Shown here in pieces: positions 1 to 10,057 of a stretch of DNA of 64,000 bases. Position 1 is the stretch's first letter. Every line of letters starts with the position of its first letter. The notes below the pieces were generated by a model. It did not search any database. It was not told the origin of the DNA and worked only from the letters and a program-made list of their open reading frames with translations. The translations under genes were made by a program, and so were the position numbers. The DNA is from Sphingobium indicum B90A (GTDB lineage Bacteria; Pseudomonadota; Alphaproteobacteria; Sphingomonadales; Sphingomonadaceae). The stretch is from assembly GCF_000264945.2 (NCBI RefSeq), contig NZ_CP013070.1:2170001-2234000 (forward strand), in the 5' to 3' direction.

Positions 1-642
1 GAAGCGGCGCGCGAAATCGGCGTCGTTGAACATCGCCTTCACCAGCGCCTGCGCGTCGTCGAAGCTGCCGTCGATGGCGATATTATGGACATTGGGCGCG
101 AGCACGGTGGTCATCTGGCGGCGCTGCACGTCGGACACGCGGCCGTCGGGATGCAGCATGAAGATGTCGATCTTCTCTCGCCCCGCCACTGCGTCGATGG
201 CCGCCGACCCGGTGTCGCCGGACGTCGCGCCGACGATGGTCAGATGATCGTCCCGCCGCGACAGGAAGCGTTCAAACAACTGGCCGAGCAGTTGCAACGC
301 CACATCCTTGAACGCCAGGGTCGGCCCGTGGAACAGTTCCAGCAGCCAGTGCCGATCGTCGAGCTGCACCAGCGGCGTCACCGCGTCGTGGCTGAACCGG
401 CCATAGGCGGCGGCGCACAATTCGCGCAGTTCCTCTTCGCCCAGCGATCCGGCGACGAAGGGCGTCATGACCCGCACCGCCGTTTCGACATAGGACAGGC
501 CCGAAAGCGCGCGAATCTGGTCGGCGGAGAAGCTGGGCCAGCTTTCCGGCACATAGAGTCCGCCATCGGACGCCAGCCCGGCCAGCGTCACATCCTCGAA
601 CCCGAGCGCGGGCGCGCTTCCCCTGGTGCTCACATAGTGCAT
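1..642 (-). CDS. thrC: Threonine synthase, N-terminal part (cut by window edge)
   Basis: Converts O-phospho-L-homoserine to L-threonine with PLP, in the cytosol. The 214 visible residues begin MHYVSTRG, the usual start of the family (YxSTRG). The segment GPTLAFKDVALQ contains the PLP-binding lysine, and VGATSGDTGSAA is the glycine-rich PLP phosphate loop. The rest of the gene lies beyond base 1. An in-frame upstream ATG at 684 exists, but the conserved family start favours 642. It sits 42 bp downstream of the SURF1 gene in the same direction, the last visible gene of the oxidase-assembly group. Truncation is by the window only. Confidence 0.93.
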   Translation of the reverse strand, partial: MHYVSTRGSAPALGFEDVTLAGLASDGGLYVPESWPSFSADQIRALSGLSYVETAVRVMTPFVAGSLGEEELRELCAAAYGRFSHDAVTPLVQLDDRHWLLELFHGPTLAFKDVALQLLGQLFERFLSRRDDHLTIVGATSGDTGSAAIDAVAGREKIDIFMLHPDGRVSDVQRRQMTTVLAPNVHNIAIDGSFDDAQALVKAMFNDADFARRF

Positions 643-684
643 GGGGGTAGCCCGGTAGCGCTCGACGCGCCTTCGGGCAAGCAT

Positions 685-1311
685 TTAAGGTCGCGGCGTC
701 CGTCTGCGCAGCGCGAGCAGGTAGATGACCATCGCGACGGCGGCGAAGAAGAACCATTGCCCGGCATAGGCCAGATGGTTGTTGGGCACGTCGGCGGCGG
801 TGGGCGGCGCCAGCGGCTTGAGGCCCGGCACCGGCTCCCCGGCGATCAGCATGGGGCGGAGCGGCATGGCCTGGCCGCCGATGCGCGACAGAAGGGATCG
901 GTGATCGGGTTCCTCCCCTATCCAGCCGCGCATCTGGCCGCCCTGCCATTGGGGCCTTGCGTCAGGCGTCTTCGCGACGCCCGCCGCGACCAGCACGCCG
1001 GGACCCTCCGCGCCGGTCGCGCATTCGGCGATGTAGCGGTAGCCGACCGATCCGTCAGCGGCGCGCCCGGCTTCGCTGCGCCAGTGGACCACGCGCAGGC
1101 AATGGGCGGAGGAGCGGCGGAAAAGAAGTTCGGGCGGCACCGGCGGATGGGCCGGGAAAGCGACGGGCGGCTTGGCCGGATTGGCGGCAACCAAGGCCAG
1201 CGTCGCTTCCTTTTCGGCGCGGCGCTGGAGTTGCCAGACGCCGAGGCCGATCATGACCAGCACCGCCGCCGCGACGATCAGCGTGGGGATGAGGGGCAGG
1301 CGGCGGCTCAT
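685..1311 (-). CDS. SURF1-family cytochrome oxidase assembly protein
   Basis: 208 residues. SURF1 proteins help insert heme a into subunit I of aa3-type oxidases in the inner membrane. A transmembrane helix lies near the N-terminus (about residues 8-26, ending GVWQLQRRAEKE, the family GxWQxxR signature) and another near the C-terminus (QWFFFAAVAMVIYLLAL, followed by Arg-rich residues). The PNNHLAYAGQWFFF block matches the family NNHLxYAxTW signature. The start ATG overlaps the DUF983 stop by 4 bp (ATGA), so the two are probably translationally coupled. Neighbouring cta genes support the role. Confidence 0.88.
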   Translation of the reverse strand: MSRRLPLIPTLIVAAAVLVMIGLGVWQLQRRAEKEATLALVAANPAKPPVAFPAHPPVPPELLFRRSSAHCLRVVHWRSEAGRAADGSVGYRYIAECATGAEGPGVLVAAGVAKTPDARPQWQGGQMRGWIGEEPDHRSLLSRIGGQAMPLRPMLIAGEPVPGLKPLAPPTAADVPNNHLAYAGQWFFFAAVAMVIYLLALRRRTPRP

Positions 1312-1718
1312 GCTTCGCGGTCCCTTGCGATCAGGCGGCCCTCGCGCGCCTTGTTGCGATATTCCAGGATCAGCAGCGCGCCCTTCGCCACGCGCAGGCT
1401 GCCCATCACCGCCGCCACGGTCAGCGGCGTCCAGAGCAGCAGGTGCAGCCAGAGCGGCGGATGGGCCTTCAGTTCCAATATCAGCGCCATCGCCACCATC
1501 AGCGCGCCGATGATCAGCGTCAGGAAGGCGGCGGGGCCGTCGCCGACATTGAACTGGCCATAGTCCAACCCGCAGGAACGGCAGGCGGCAGCAAAGCGGA
1601 CCGGGCCGGAAAACAGCGTGGGCGCGCCGCATTGCGGGCAGGCGCCTGCCATCGCGCCGATCAGCAAGGGCTGCGGCGCGGGCGGATGAGGATCGGGGGC
1701 CGACATGGCGTCAGGCAT
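1308..1718 (-). CDS. DUF983 family membrane protein
   Basis: 136 residues. DUF983 proteins are small membrane proteins often encoded beside cytochrome oxidase genes; their exact function is not established. A zinc-ribbon-like pair of CxxC motifs is visible (GACPQCGA and ACRSCGLD), followed by two hydrophobic helices (about residues 64-82 and 91-108). A second in-frame ATG at codon 5 is an equally possible start. The stop overlaps the SURF1 start by 4 bp. A terminator separates it from ctaE upstream, so it may depend on read-through or on its own promoter. Confidence 0.85.
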   Translation of the reverse strand: MPDAMSAPDPHPPAPQPLLIGAMAGACPQCGAPTLFSGPVRFAAACRSCGLDYGQFNVGDGPAAFLTLIIGALMVAMALILELKAHPPLWLHLLLWTPLTVAAVMGSLRVAKGALLILEYRNKAREGRLIARDREA

Positions 1719-1732
1719 AATGCCCGCCGCCC

Positions 1733-1765
1733 AAAAAGAAAACGGCCGGAACAGGTCCGGCCGTT
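1733..1765 (-). terminator. Rho-independent terminator after ctaE
   Basis: Perfect 10-bp stem: AACGGCCGGA at 1741-1750 pairs with 1756-1765 around a 5-nt loop. On the minus strand it is followed by a T-rich tract (TTCTTTTT). It lies just downstream of the ctaE stop and before DUF983, so it should close or attenuate the cta operon transcript here. Confidence 0.8.
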
Positions 1766-1790
1766 ATTCGTGCACTCATTGGTGGGAGGA

Positions 1791-2633
1791 TCAGCCGCCG
1801 TGGACCGGCGCGCCCCAGCCGCCCCAGACATAGATAGCGACGAAGAGGAACAGCCACACCACGTCGACGAAATGCCAGTACCAGGCGGCGGCTTCGAAGC
1901 CGAAATGCTGGCGCGGGGTGAAATCGCCCCGATGCGCGCGGATCAGGTTCACGATCAGGAAGATCGTGCCCACCAGCACGTGGAAGCCGTGGAAGCCGGT
2001 CGCCATGTAGAAGGCCGAGCTGTAGGGGCTGCCGCCGAAGGGGAAAGGCGCATGGGCATATTCATAGGCCTGGATCGCGGAGAAGAGCGCGCCCAGGATG
2101 ACCGTCAGCGTCAGCCCCTTCTTCAGCCCGTCGCGGTCGCCATGGATCAGGGCGTGGTGCGCCCAGGTCACGGTCGTGCCGGAGCAGAGCAGGATCAGCG
2201 TGTTGAGCAACGGCAGTTCAAAGGCGTTCATCACCTCTATGCCCTTCGAGGGGAACATCCCCTCGATCGGCGCCAACTGGCTGGGGAAGAGCGAGAAGTC
2301 GAAGAAGGACCAGAACCAGCCCACGAAGAACATGACTTCCGATGCGATGAACAGGATCATGCCGTAGCGCAGGTGGAGCTGCACCACCGGCGTATGGTCG
2401 CCGGCATGCGCCTCCGTAATGACATTGGCCCACCAGCTATACATGGTGAACAGCACGCCCGCGAGGCCGATCAGGAAAACCCAGCCGCCGCCGGCCGGCG
2501 TGGCGTCCGGATGCATCCACATGATCGCGCCGAAAGCCATGACCAGCACCGACATGGAGCCGAAAAAGGGCCAGATGCTGGGCGGAAGAATATGATAATC
2601 GTGGTTCTTGGCGCCTGCCATGACGTTTCTCAT
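1791..2633 (-). CDS. ctaE: Cytochrome c oxidase subunit III
   Basis: 280 residues, integral membrane subunit of the aa3-type oxidase. It begins [22 protein letters not shown], typical of alphaproteobacterial subunit III (DYHxxxPSxWP). Seven hydrophobic helices can be traced. The conserved glutamate region [10 protein letters not shown] and the C-terminal block [20 protein letters not shown] are both present. It is the last gene before the terminator, following ctaG by 24 bp. Length and motifs are normal. Confidence 0.96.
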   Translation of the reverse strand: MRNVMAGAKNHDYHILPPSIWPFFGSMSVLVMAFGAIMWMHPDATPAGGGWVFLIGLAGVLFTMYSWWANVITEAHAGDHTPVVQLHLRYGMILFIASEVMFFVGWFWSFFDFSLFPSQLAPIEGMFPSKGIEVMNAFELPLLNTLILLCSGTTVTWAHHALIHGDRDGLKKGLTLTVILGALFSAIQAYEYAHAPFPFGGSPYSSAFYMATGFHGFHVLVGTIFLIVNLIRAHRGDFTPRQHFGFEAAAWYWHFVDVVWLFLFVAIYVWGGWGAPVHGG

Positions 2634-2657
2634 CCCCGTTCGCGTTATGATTGTGCC

Positions 2658-3233
2658 TTAGCTTGGCTTTTTATCCTGCTCAACAGGATAGAAGGTGTAG
2701 CTCAGCGTGATTTCCTGCGTGTCCTTATTGTCGGCATCCGTCAATATCTTCGGATCGACATAATAGATCACCGGCATGCGCACCTGCTCCCCCGGCCGTA
2801 GCGTTTGCTGGGTGAAACAGAAGCACTGGATCTTGGTGAAATAGGCGCCCGCCTGGGATGGCGTGACGTTGAAGGTGGCGGTGCCCGTGACCGGCCGGTC
2901 CGACAGGTTCTTCGCGACGAAGATCGCCATGTTCCGGGCGCCGACCGTCACCGTCTGGGTGTGGCGTTCCGGGTGGAACTGCCACGGCATGCCCGGCGTC
3001 ACGTTGGAATCGAAGCGGATCGACATGCGATGCCCCGCCGCTTCTGCAACCTGCACATCGGCGTCAGCCCGCTGCGTGGTGCCGCCGAATCCGGTCCGCT
3101 CGCAGAAGATGCGGTAGAGCGGAACCGAGGCGAAACCCAGGCCCAGCATGGCAAGGCCCACGCCCGCCATGCCGATCATCGTCCGCCGGTTGCGGCGATC
3201 CCGGTCGAAGGGCGAAGGAGGAAGGCTGGCCAT
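2658..3233 (-). CDS. ctaG: Cytochrome c oxidase assembly protein CtaG (Cox11)
   Basis: 191 residues from the ATG at 3233; a GTG one codon upstream is also possible. Cox11/CtaG delivers copper to the CuB site of subunit I. There is one N-terminal membrane helix (about residues 20-40) followed by a periplasmic copper domain. The copper-ligand motif CFCF is present within KIQCFCFTQQTL, and PVIYYVDP near the C-terminus is also typical. The ATG overlaps the stop of the upstream small ORF (TGATG), pointing to coupled translation. Confidence 0.94.
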   Translation of the reverse strand: MASLPPSPFDRDRRNRRTMIGMAGVGLAMLGLGFASVPLYRIFCERTGFGGTTQRADADVQVAEAAGHRMSIRFDSNVTPGMPWQFHPERHTQTVTVGARNMAIFVAKNLSDRPVTGTATFNVTPSQAGAYFTKIQCFCFTQQTLRPGEQVRMPVIYYVDPKILTDADNKDTQEITLSYTFYPVEQDKKPS

Positions 3234-3364
3234 CACTGTCCCCCACCGATCTTGGCGATGGTGATCGCGTAGAAAAGGATGACCAGCGCGCCCAGCAGCA
3301 CCCCCGTCACGATGGCGCGGGATTTCTGCCGCGTCCGGACCTGCCTGTCTTCGTCGGGAGTCAT
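3233..3364 (-). CDS. Small single-helix membrane protein in the oxidase operon (CtaF/CoxF-like position)
   Basis: 43 residues: a charged N-terminus ([16 protein letters not shown]), one hydrophobic helix (about residues 17-37) and a short Gly-rich tail. The start overlaps the ctaB stop by 4 bp (ATGA) and its stop overlaps the ctaG start, so it fits an operon gap exactly and is very likely translated. Many alphaproteobacterial cta/cox operons carry a tiny membrane ORF at this place, sometimes named CoxF; the function is uncertain. Assignment rests on position and topology, not on a motif. Confidence 0.75.
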   Translation of the reverse strand: MTPDEDRQVRTRQKSRAIVTGVLLGALVILFYAITIAKIGGGQ

Positions 3365-4299
3365 GCGAACACCCAGCGGTCGACCACGACCGCGCCGAAG
3401 AGGAGGAAGAGATAGAGGATCGAATATTTGAACAGCCGCCGTTCGGGCGCCATGCGGGCGGGGTCGCTTTCCCGCCGCCGCAGCACCTGGAAGGCCATGG
3501 CGACGAACAGCGCCGTGCCCAGCAGGGCCGTCGTGCCGTAGATCGGGCCGGTCAGGCGCAGCAGCACCGGCGCCATGGCGGCGACCGCCATGATCGCGGT
3601 GTAGAACCAGATCTGGCGGCGGGTCGCGACCTCGCCGGAGACGACCGGCAGCATGGGGATGCCCGCCGCCGCATAATCGGTCTTCACGAACAGGGCCAGC
3701 GCCCAGAAATGGGGCGGCGTCCAGAAGAAGATCAGCATGAACAGCGCGACCGGCAGCGCGCCGATGTCGCCCGTCACCGCCGCCCAGCCGATGACCGGGG
3801 GGAAAGCGCCCGCCGCGCCGCCGATGACGATGTTCTGCGCGGTCCGGGGCTTGAGCCAGATGGTGTAGACGAAGACGTAGAAGAGGATCGACACCGCCAG
3901 CACGGCCGCCGCCAGCCAGTTGGTCGCGACGCCCATCAGCAGCACGGAGAAGAAGGACAGGCCGACGCCGAAATGCAGCGCGGATTGCCGGTCCATCCGG
4001 CCCGCGGGCAGCGGGCGGTTGGCCGTGCGCTTCATCTTCGCGTCGATGTCCGCCTCATACCATTGGTTGAGCGCGGCCGCCGCGCCCGCGCCGAGCGCGA
4101 TGCAGAGAATCGCCGTGAAGGCCAGCACCGGATGGATATGCCCCGGCGCCGCGAGCAGACCGCACAGCCCGGTAAAGACGACCAGCGTCATCACCCTGGG
4201 CTTGGTCAGCGCGACAAAGTCCCGCCAATGCGCGGGAATCACGGGAAGCGGACCTTCGGACATGAACGGCGAACTTGCCATAGTCTCCTCATGCGGCAT
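3361..4299 (-). CDS. ctaB: Protoheme IX farnesyltransferase (heme O synthase)
   Basis: 312 residues, a UbiA-superfamily polytopic membrane enzyme that transfers farnesyl to heme b to give heme o, the precursor of heme a for the oxidase encoded by the neighbouring ctaD. The first Asp-rich motif is [15 protein letters not shown] and the conserved NRPLPAG follows; [18 protein letters not shown] is the second loop motif. About eight or nine helices are visible. Start is uncertain: M1, M7 (MASSPF) or M13 (MSEGPL) are all in frame. The gene lies between ctaD and the small ctaF-like ORF. Confidence 0.95.
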   Translation of the reverse strand: MPHEETMASSPFMSEGPLPVIPAHWRDFVALTKPRVMTLVVFTGLCGLLAAPGHIHPVLAFTAILCIALGAGAAAALNQWYEADIDAKMKRTANRPLPAGRMDRQSALHFGVGLSFFSVLLMGVATNWLAAAVLAVSILFYVFVYTIWLKPRTAQNIVIGGAAGAFPPVIGWAAVTGDIGALPVALFMLIFFWTPPHFWALALFVKTDYAAAGIPMLPVVSGEVATRRQIWFYTAIMAVAAMAPVLLRLTGPIYGTTALLGTALFVAMAFQVLRRRESDPARMAPERRLFKYSILYLFLLFGAVVVDRWVFA

Positions 4300-4363
4300 C
4301 CCGGCGCGGCGACCGTGCCGGGATTGCCTGATTCCAGGAACTGGCGGCCTTTACGCCAATCCC

Positions 4364-4387
4364 GGCGTTCCGGCAAACCGGAACGCC
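4364..4387 (-). other. Stable hairpin in the ctaD-ctaB spacer
   Basis: Perfect 10-bp stem (GGCGTTCCGG at 4364-4373, complement at 4378-4387) with a 4-nt loop, directly after the ctaD stop. There is no T-tract after it on the minus strand, so an mRNA-stabilising or processing role is likelier than termination. The rest of the 99-bp spacer contains a second imperfect palindrome near 4306-4324. Confidence 0.5.
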
Positions 4388-4398
4388 CCCGGCTGCGG

Positions 4399-6084
<1,686 letters not shown>

Positions 6085-7098
6085 TCAAAGCTTGGCGGCA
6101 GGAGCGGCGGCGGGCGCGGCAGCTTCGGCCGTGGTCGCGGCGGCGGCGCCCTTCAGCGTGCCGCCCTGCGACAGGAGCCACTGGTCGAACTGCGCGGGTT
6201 CCAGAGCCTCGATCGCGATCGGCATGAAGCCGTGGCGCGCGCCGCACAATTCCGAACACTGGCCGTAATAGACGCCCGGCTTCTCGATGGTGAAGCTCTT
6301 TTCATTGAGGCGGCCCGGCACCGCGTCCATCTTCACCCAGAGGGAGGGGACCGCGAAGCTGTGGATGACGTCGGCGCCGGTGATGATCAGCTTGATCGGG
6401 CGGCCGACCGGCAGGACCAGGCGATTGTCGGGAGCGAGCAGATAGGGCTCGCCGTTCGCCTCCGCCTTGTCCTTGGGCAGCATGTTGGAAACGAATTCCG
6501 GGATGCCGTTGTCGGGATATTCATAGCCCCAATACCACTGATAGCCGGTAACCTTGACGGTCAGCGCATCCTTCGGCGCGGGCTTGTACTGGTCGGCGAG
6601 CAGGCCGATGGAGGGAACCGCAATGGCCAGCAGGATCACCACCGGCACCACGGTCCAGATCACCTCTATCACCGTGTTGTGCGAGGTCTTGGACGGCGTC
6701 GGATTGGCGCTGCGACGGAAGCGGACCATCACGTAGAGCATCAGGATCAGCACGAAGATCGAGATGATGGTGATGATCGGCAGCAGCATCACGTCATGCA
6801 GCCAGCGTGCGGTGTGCCCGGTGGGCGAAAACTGCTTCTGGAGGGTGATTTCACCCGGCATGGGCATGCCGATGCCCGGCGTCGGCTTCATCCGGGGCGG
6901 CGCGGCCACCTTCGCGGCGGGCGCGGCTTCCGCGGCGGGAGCCGCTGCATTGCCGGCCGAATCAGCGGCCACAGCTTCATTCCCGGCAGCCGGAGCCGCA
7001 ACCGCGGCATTGTCCTGGGCCAGCGCCGGACCGTTCATGGCGAGCGTCGGCGCAAAGGCCAACAACCCGGCGAGAACGAGCGATTTCACCTTGTTCAT
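6085..7098 (-). CDS. ctaC: Cytochrome c oxidase subunit II
   Basis: 337 residues from MNKVKS; a longer reading frame to 7149 lacks a plausible signal. A signal peptide (LAGLLAFAPTLAMNGPALAQ) is followed by an Ala-rich linker, two membrane helices and a periplasmic cupredoxin domain. The CuA motif CSELCGARHGFM (C-x3-C-x3-H-x2-M) is intact, and GYQWYWGYEYP is the aromatic electron-entry patch. First gene of the cta operon. An Ala/Pro-rich C-terminal tail of about 25 residues follows the CuA domain. Confidence 0.97.
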   Translation of the reverse strand: MNKVKSLVLAGLLAFAPTLAMNGPALAQDNAAVAAPAAGNEAVAADSAGNAAAPAAEAAPAAKVAAPPRMKPTPGIGMPMPGEITLQKQFSPTGHTARWLHDVMLLPIITIISIFVLILMLYVMVRFRRSANPTPSKTSHNTVIEVIWTVVPVVILLAIAVPSIGLLADQYKPAPKDALTVKVTGYQWYWGYEYPDNGIPEFVSNMLPKDKAEANGEPYLLAPDNRLVLPVGRPIKLIITGADVIHSFAVPSLWVKMDAVPGRLNEKSFTIEKPGVYYGQCSELCGARHGFMPIAIEALEPAQFDQWLLSQGGTLKGAAAATTAEAAAPAAAPAAKL

Positions 7099-7187
7099 AA
7101 GCGTCTTCTTACCCCGTAACCCCTTGGCGCCGCGGCAACGAAGACGCACGCATACACGTCCCCCCCGCCCGTATCGGTCTGCCGCGG

Positions 7188-7215
7188 CTTATAAGCATCT
7201 TTTGTAACGCCTCAA
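7188..7215 (-). promoter_or_regulatory. Candidate sigma-70-type promoter of the cta operon
   Basis: On the minus strand, TTGAGG (7210-7215) and TATAAG (7188-7193) are separated by 16 bp, leaving a leader of roughly 80 nt before the ctaC ATG at 7098. Found by eye; alphaproteobacterial promoters are loose, so this is tentative. Confidence 0.45.
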
Positions 7216-7242
7216 GGTTCCACAACCAGATTTTCTTCGCTG

Positions 7243-7271
7243 TTGCAACGCCTAGTTGGTGAGCCTATCTC
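7243..7271 (+). promoter_or_regulatory. Candidate promoter for the pyrE operon
   Basis: TTGCAA (7243-7248) and TATCTC (7266-7271) with 17-bp spacing, on the plus strand in the ctaC-pyrE divergent spacer. The -10 match is weak. Confidence 0.3.
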
Positions 7272-7388
7272 GCTCCCCGCGCGCAACCGCGCAAACATGG
7301 GGCGAGATCATGGGGCGACCCATGACGGGAAAGGCGCGCCGCATCGCGCATGAAGCGGGCGGCACGGGCGAATGGATCGAAGACAAGA

Positions 7389-7970
7389 ATGACCGACGAG
7401 GAAGTATTGGCGGAATTCAGGGCTGCGGGCGCGTTGCTGGAGGGGCATTTCATCCTGTCCTCCGGCCGCCGCAGCGCCAACTACCTGCAATGCGCGCGCG
7501 TGCTGATGAACGCGGAACGCGCCGGACGGCTGGCCCGCGCCACCGTGCAGAAGCTGCCGCGCGAATTGCGGCAGGAAATCGACCTGGTGGTATCCCCGGC
7601 GATGGGGGGACTCATCATCGGCCATGAAATCGGCCGCGCGCTGGACAAGGACGCCGTGTTCCTGGAGCGGCCGGAGGGCAGGTTCGAACTGCGCCGCGGC
7701 TTTTCCATCGCGCCGGGACAAAAGGTGCTGATGGTGGAGGACGTCGTCACCACCGGCCTGTCCTCCCGCCAGGCGATAGAGGCGGTCGCGGCGGAAGGCG
7801 GCATCGTCATAGCGGAAGCCGCGCTGGTGGACCGTTCCGCCGGAGAGGTGGAGCTGGGCGTGCCCTTCTACCCGCTCGTCAGCATCAACTTCCCGGTCTA
7901 TGACGCCGACCAGATCCCGCCCGAACTGGCGGCGATCCCGGCGATCAAGCCCGGCAGCCGGAAGCAGTAG
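7389..7970 (+). CDS. pyrE: Orotate phosphoribosyltransferase
   Basis: 193 residues. It joins orotate to PRPP to form OMP in pyrimidine synthesis. The PRPP-binding motif [14 protein letters not shown] is present near residues 113-127, as is the nearby [16 protein letters not shown] loop. The start [10 protein letters not shown] fits the family length; an upstream in-frame ATG at 7350 would add 13 residues of low-complexity sequence. It is followed by pdxJ after 3 bp, so the two are cotranscribed. Confidence 0.95.
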   Translation: MTDEEVLAEFRAAGALLEGHFILSSGRRSANYLQCARVLMNAERAGRLARATVQKLPRELRQEIDLVVSPAMGGLIIGHEIGRALDKDAVFLERPEGRFELRRGFSIAPGQKVLMVEDVVTTGLSSRQAIEAVAAEGGIVIAEAALVDRSAGEVELGVPFYPLVSINFPVYDADQIPPELAAIPAIKPGSRKQ

Positions 7971-7973
7971 CCC

Positions 7974-8711
7974 ATGTCCCGAACCCCCGCTCATCTGCGC
8001 CTGGGCGTCAACATCGATCATGTGGCGACCATCCGCAACGCGCGCGGGGGAACGCATCCCGACCCGGTCAAGGCCGCGCTGCTGGCGGCCAAGGCGGGCG
8101 CCGACGGCATCACCGCCCATCTGCGCGAGGACCGGCGGCATATCCGGGACGAGGACATCGCCACGCTGATGGCGGCGCTGACGGTGCCGCTGAACCTGGA
8201 GATGGCGGCGACGCAGGAAATGCTGGGCATCGCGCTGCGGCATCGGCCGCATGCCGCCTGCATCGTGCCGGAAAAGCGGGAGGAGCGGACCACCGAAGGC
8301 GGGCTGGACGCCGCCGGGCAGATCGACGCTCTCCACCCGATCGTCGACGCGCTGGGCAAGGCGGGCGTGCGCGTCAGCCTGTTCATCGAGCCCGACGCCG
8401 CGCAGATCGAGGCGGCCATGCGCCTGGGCGCGCCGGTGGTAGAACTGCACACCGGCCGCTACGCGCATCTGGAAGGGTCCGAACGGGCGGAGGAATTGCG
8501 GCGGCTGGCCGACGCCGCCGCGCTGGCGGCGAAGAACGGCATCGAACCCCATGCCGGCCATGGCCTGACCTTCGACAATGTCGGGCCGGTCGCGGCGATC
8601 CCGCAGATCGCCGAACTCAATATCGGGCATTTCCTGATCGGGGAGGCGATCTTCGGCGGGCTGGAGAGCAGCATCCGCGAAATGCGCCGCCAGATGGACC
8701 TGGCGCGTTGA
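7974..8711 (+). CDS. pdxJ: Pyridoxine 5'-phosphate synthase
   Basis: 245 residues, a TIM-barrel enzyme condensing 1-deoxyxylulose 5-phosphate with 3-amino-2-oxopropyl phosphate to give pyridoxine 5'-phosphate. Family signatures are [18 protein letters not shown] at the N-terminus, [18 protein letters not shown], and GHGLTFDNV near the C-terminus. The gene overlaps acpS by 4 bp. Full length. Confidence 0.97.
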   Translation: MSRTPAHLRLGVNIDHVATIRNARGGTHPDPVKAALLAAKAGADGITAHLREDRRHIRDEDIATLMAALTVPLNLEMAATQEMLGIALRHRPHAACIVPEKREERTTEGGLDAAGQIDALHPIVDALGKAGVRVSLFIEPDAAQIEAAMRLGAPVVELHTGRYAHLEGSERAEELRRLADAAALAAKNGIEPHAGHGLTFDNVGPVAAIPQIAELNIGHFLIGEAIFGGLESSIREMRRQMDLAR

Positions 8712-9109
8712 TCGTCGGCCTGGGTTCCGACCTCTGCAATATCGAGCGAATCGAGAATTCGCTCGACCGTTTCGGCGAGCGGTTCGAGAATCGCGTGTTC
8801 ACCGATGTGGAACGGGCCAAGGCCAACCGCCGTCCCTTCACCAAGGCGGGCACGCTTGCCAAGCGCTTCGCCGCCAAGGAGGCGTTTTCGAAGGCCGTCG
8901 GCACCGGGTTCAAGCAGGGCGTGTTCATGAAGGACATCGGCGTCGTCAATGGCCCCAGCGGCGCGCCGACGCTGCATTTGACGGGCGGAGCGCTGGCCCG
9001 GCTGGAATCGCTGGTTCCCGCGGGGCACCGGCCGGTCGTTCACTTGACGCTCACCGACGATCATCCATGGGCGCAGGCCTTTGTGATTATCGAAGCCCTG
9101 CCGTTATAA
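8708..9109 (+). CDS. acpS: Holo-[acyl-carrier-protein] synthase
   Basis: 133 residues, transfers 4'-phosphopantetheine from CoA to acyl carrier protein. The metal-binding [12 protein letters not shown] and the second motif [14 protein letters not shown] are intact. Translation starts at TTG (8708), which overlaps the pdxJ TGA (TTGA), so coupling probably compensates for the weak start codon. The pdxJ-acpS-lepB order is common in alphaproteobacteria. Confidence 0.95.
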   Translation: MIVGLGSDLCNIERIENSLDRFGERFENRVFTDVERAKANRRPFTKAGTLAKRFAAKEAFSKAVGTGFKQGVFMKDIGVVNGPSGAPTLHLTGGALARLESLVPAGHRPVVHLTLTDDHPWAQAFVIIEALPL

Positions 9110-9140
9110 GCGTCGCACCTCTCCAGCCGGAAATCCTCCC

Positions 9141-10034
9141 ATGACGGCAGCCGACATGACCGAAAACGATTCCGCCTCATCCGAACAGCCCGGCAGCCCG
9201 GCTTCCGAACCGGAAAAGACGCCGGTGAACTGGTGGCAGGAGGTTAAAAGCATCACCCTGCTGATCCTGGCGGTGCTGGCCTTCCACAGCTTCGTCGCCA
9301 AGCCCTTCTACATCCCCAGCGAATCGATGATGCCGGTGCTGCTGAAGGGCGACCGGCTGGTGGTGAGCAAATATCCCTATGGCTGGTCCTACGTGTCCCC
9401 CAGCTTCCATCCGCTGCCCTTTCTGAAAGGGCGGATTTTCGGGCGCCTGCCGGAACGCGGCGACATCGTCATCGTCTCGCCCCAGAACAAGCGGGAGGAT
9501 TATATCAAGCGGGTCATCGGCCTGCCCGGCGACATAGTGGAGGTGCGCGGCGGCCAGGTCGTGCTGAACGGCGTGCCGGTGCGGCAAAGGGTGCTGAAGC
9601 CCATCCGCATCCCCGTCGACGGCAACGCCCCCTGCCCACCCATGCAGTTCCCCGGCGCGCTGGTGACGGACGCGAGCGGCAGAAGCTGGTGCGAACTGCC
9701 GGTGCGGCAGGAGGTGCTGCCCAACGGCAAAAGCTATGTCACCATCGACATGGGGCCGAGCACGCTGGACTGGTACGGGCCGGTGCGGGTTCCGGCGGAC
9801 CATGTCTTCCTGATGGGCGACAATCGGGACAACAGCGCGGACAGCCGCGCGCCGCTGGAGGAAAACGGGTTGGGCGGGCCGGTGCCGTGGGAAGCGATCG
9901 GCGGCCGGGCTGAGTTCATCACCTTCTCGCTGGACGGCGATTCGTCCTGGAACCCGCTAAGCTGGCTCCATGCCTTCCGCGCTGGCCGCGCGGGGAACAG
10001 CCTGCGCCCGGCGAGCGTTACCCCGCCGAAATAA
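9141..10034 (+). CDS. lepB: Signal peptidase I
   Basis: 297 residues, inner-membrane serine protease that removes signal peptides. There is one N-terminal helix (about residues 36-52) after a polar 30-residue tail. The catalytic serine is S62 in IPSESMMP and the general-base lysine is K123 in DYIKRVIGLPGD. The family boxes MGDNRDNSADSR and PVRVPADHVF-like segment are present. It lies 31 bp after acpS. The rnc and era genes that usually follow lepB in related genomes are not next to it. Confidence 0.96.
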   Translation: MTAADMTENDSASSEQPGSPASEPEKTPVNWWQEVKSITLLILAVLAFHSFVAKPFYIPSESMMPVLLKGDRLVVSKYPYGWSYVSPSFHPLPFLKGRIFGRLPERGDIVIVSPQNKREDYIKRVIGLPGDIVEVRGGQVVLNGVPVRQRVLKPIRIPVDGNAPCPPMQFPGALVTDASGRSWCELPVRQEVLPNGKSYVTIDMGPSTLDWYGPVRVPADHVFLMGDNRDNSADSRAPLEENGLGGPVPWEAIGGRAEFITFSLDGDSSWNPLSWLHAFRAGRAGNSLRPASVTPPK

Positions 10035-10057
10035 GCGTTTCGGATAGGGGCTTTGGG

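Noticed and set aside
1..642. thrC considered as a pseudogene
   Set aside because: The frame is open to base 1 and intact; it is simply cut by the window edge.
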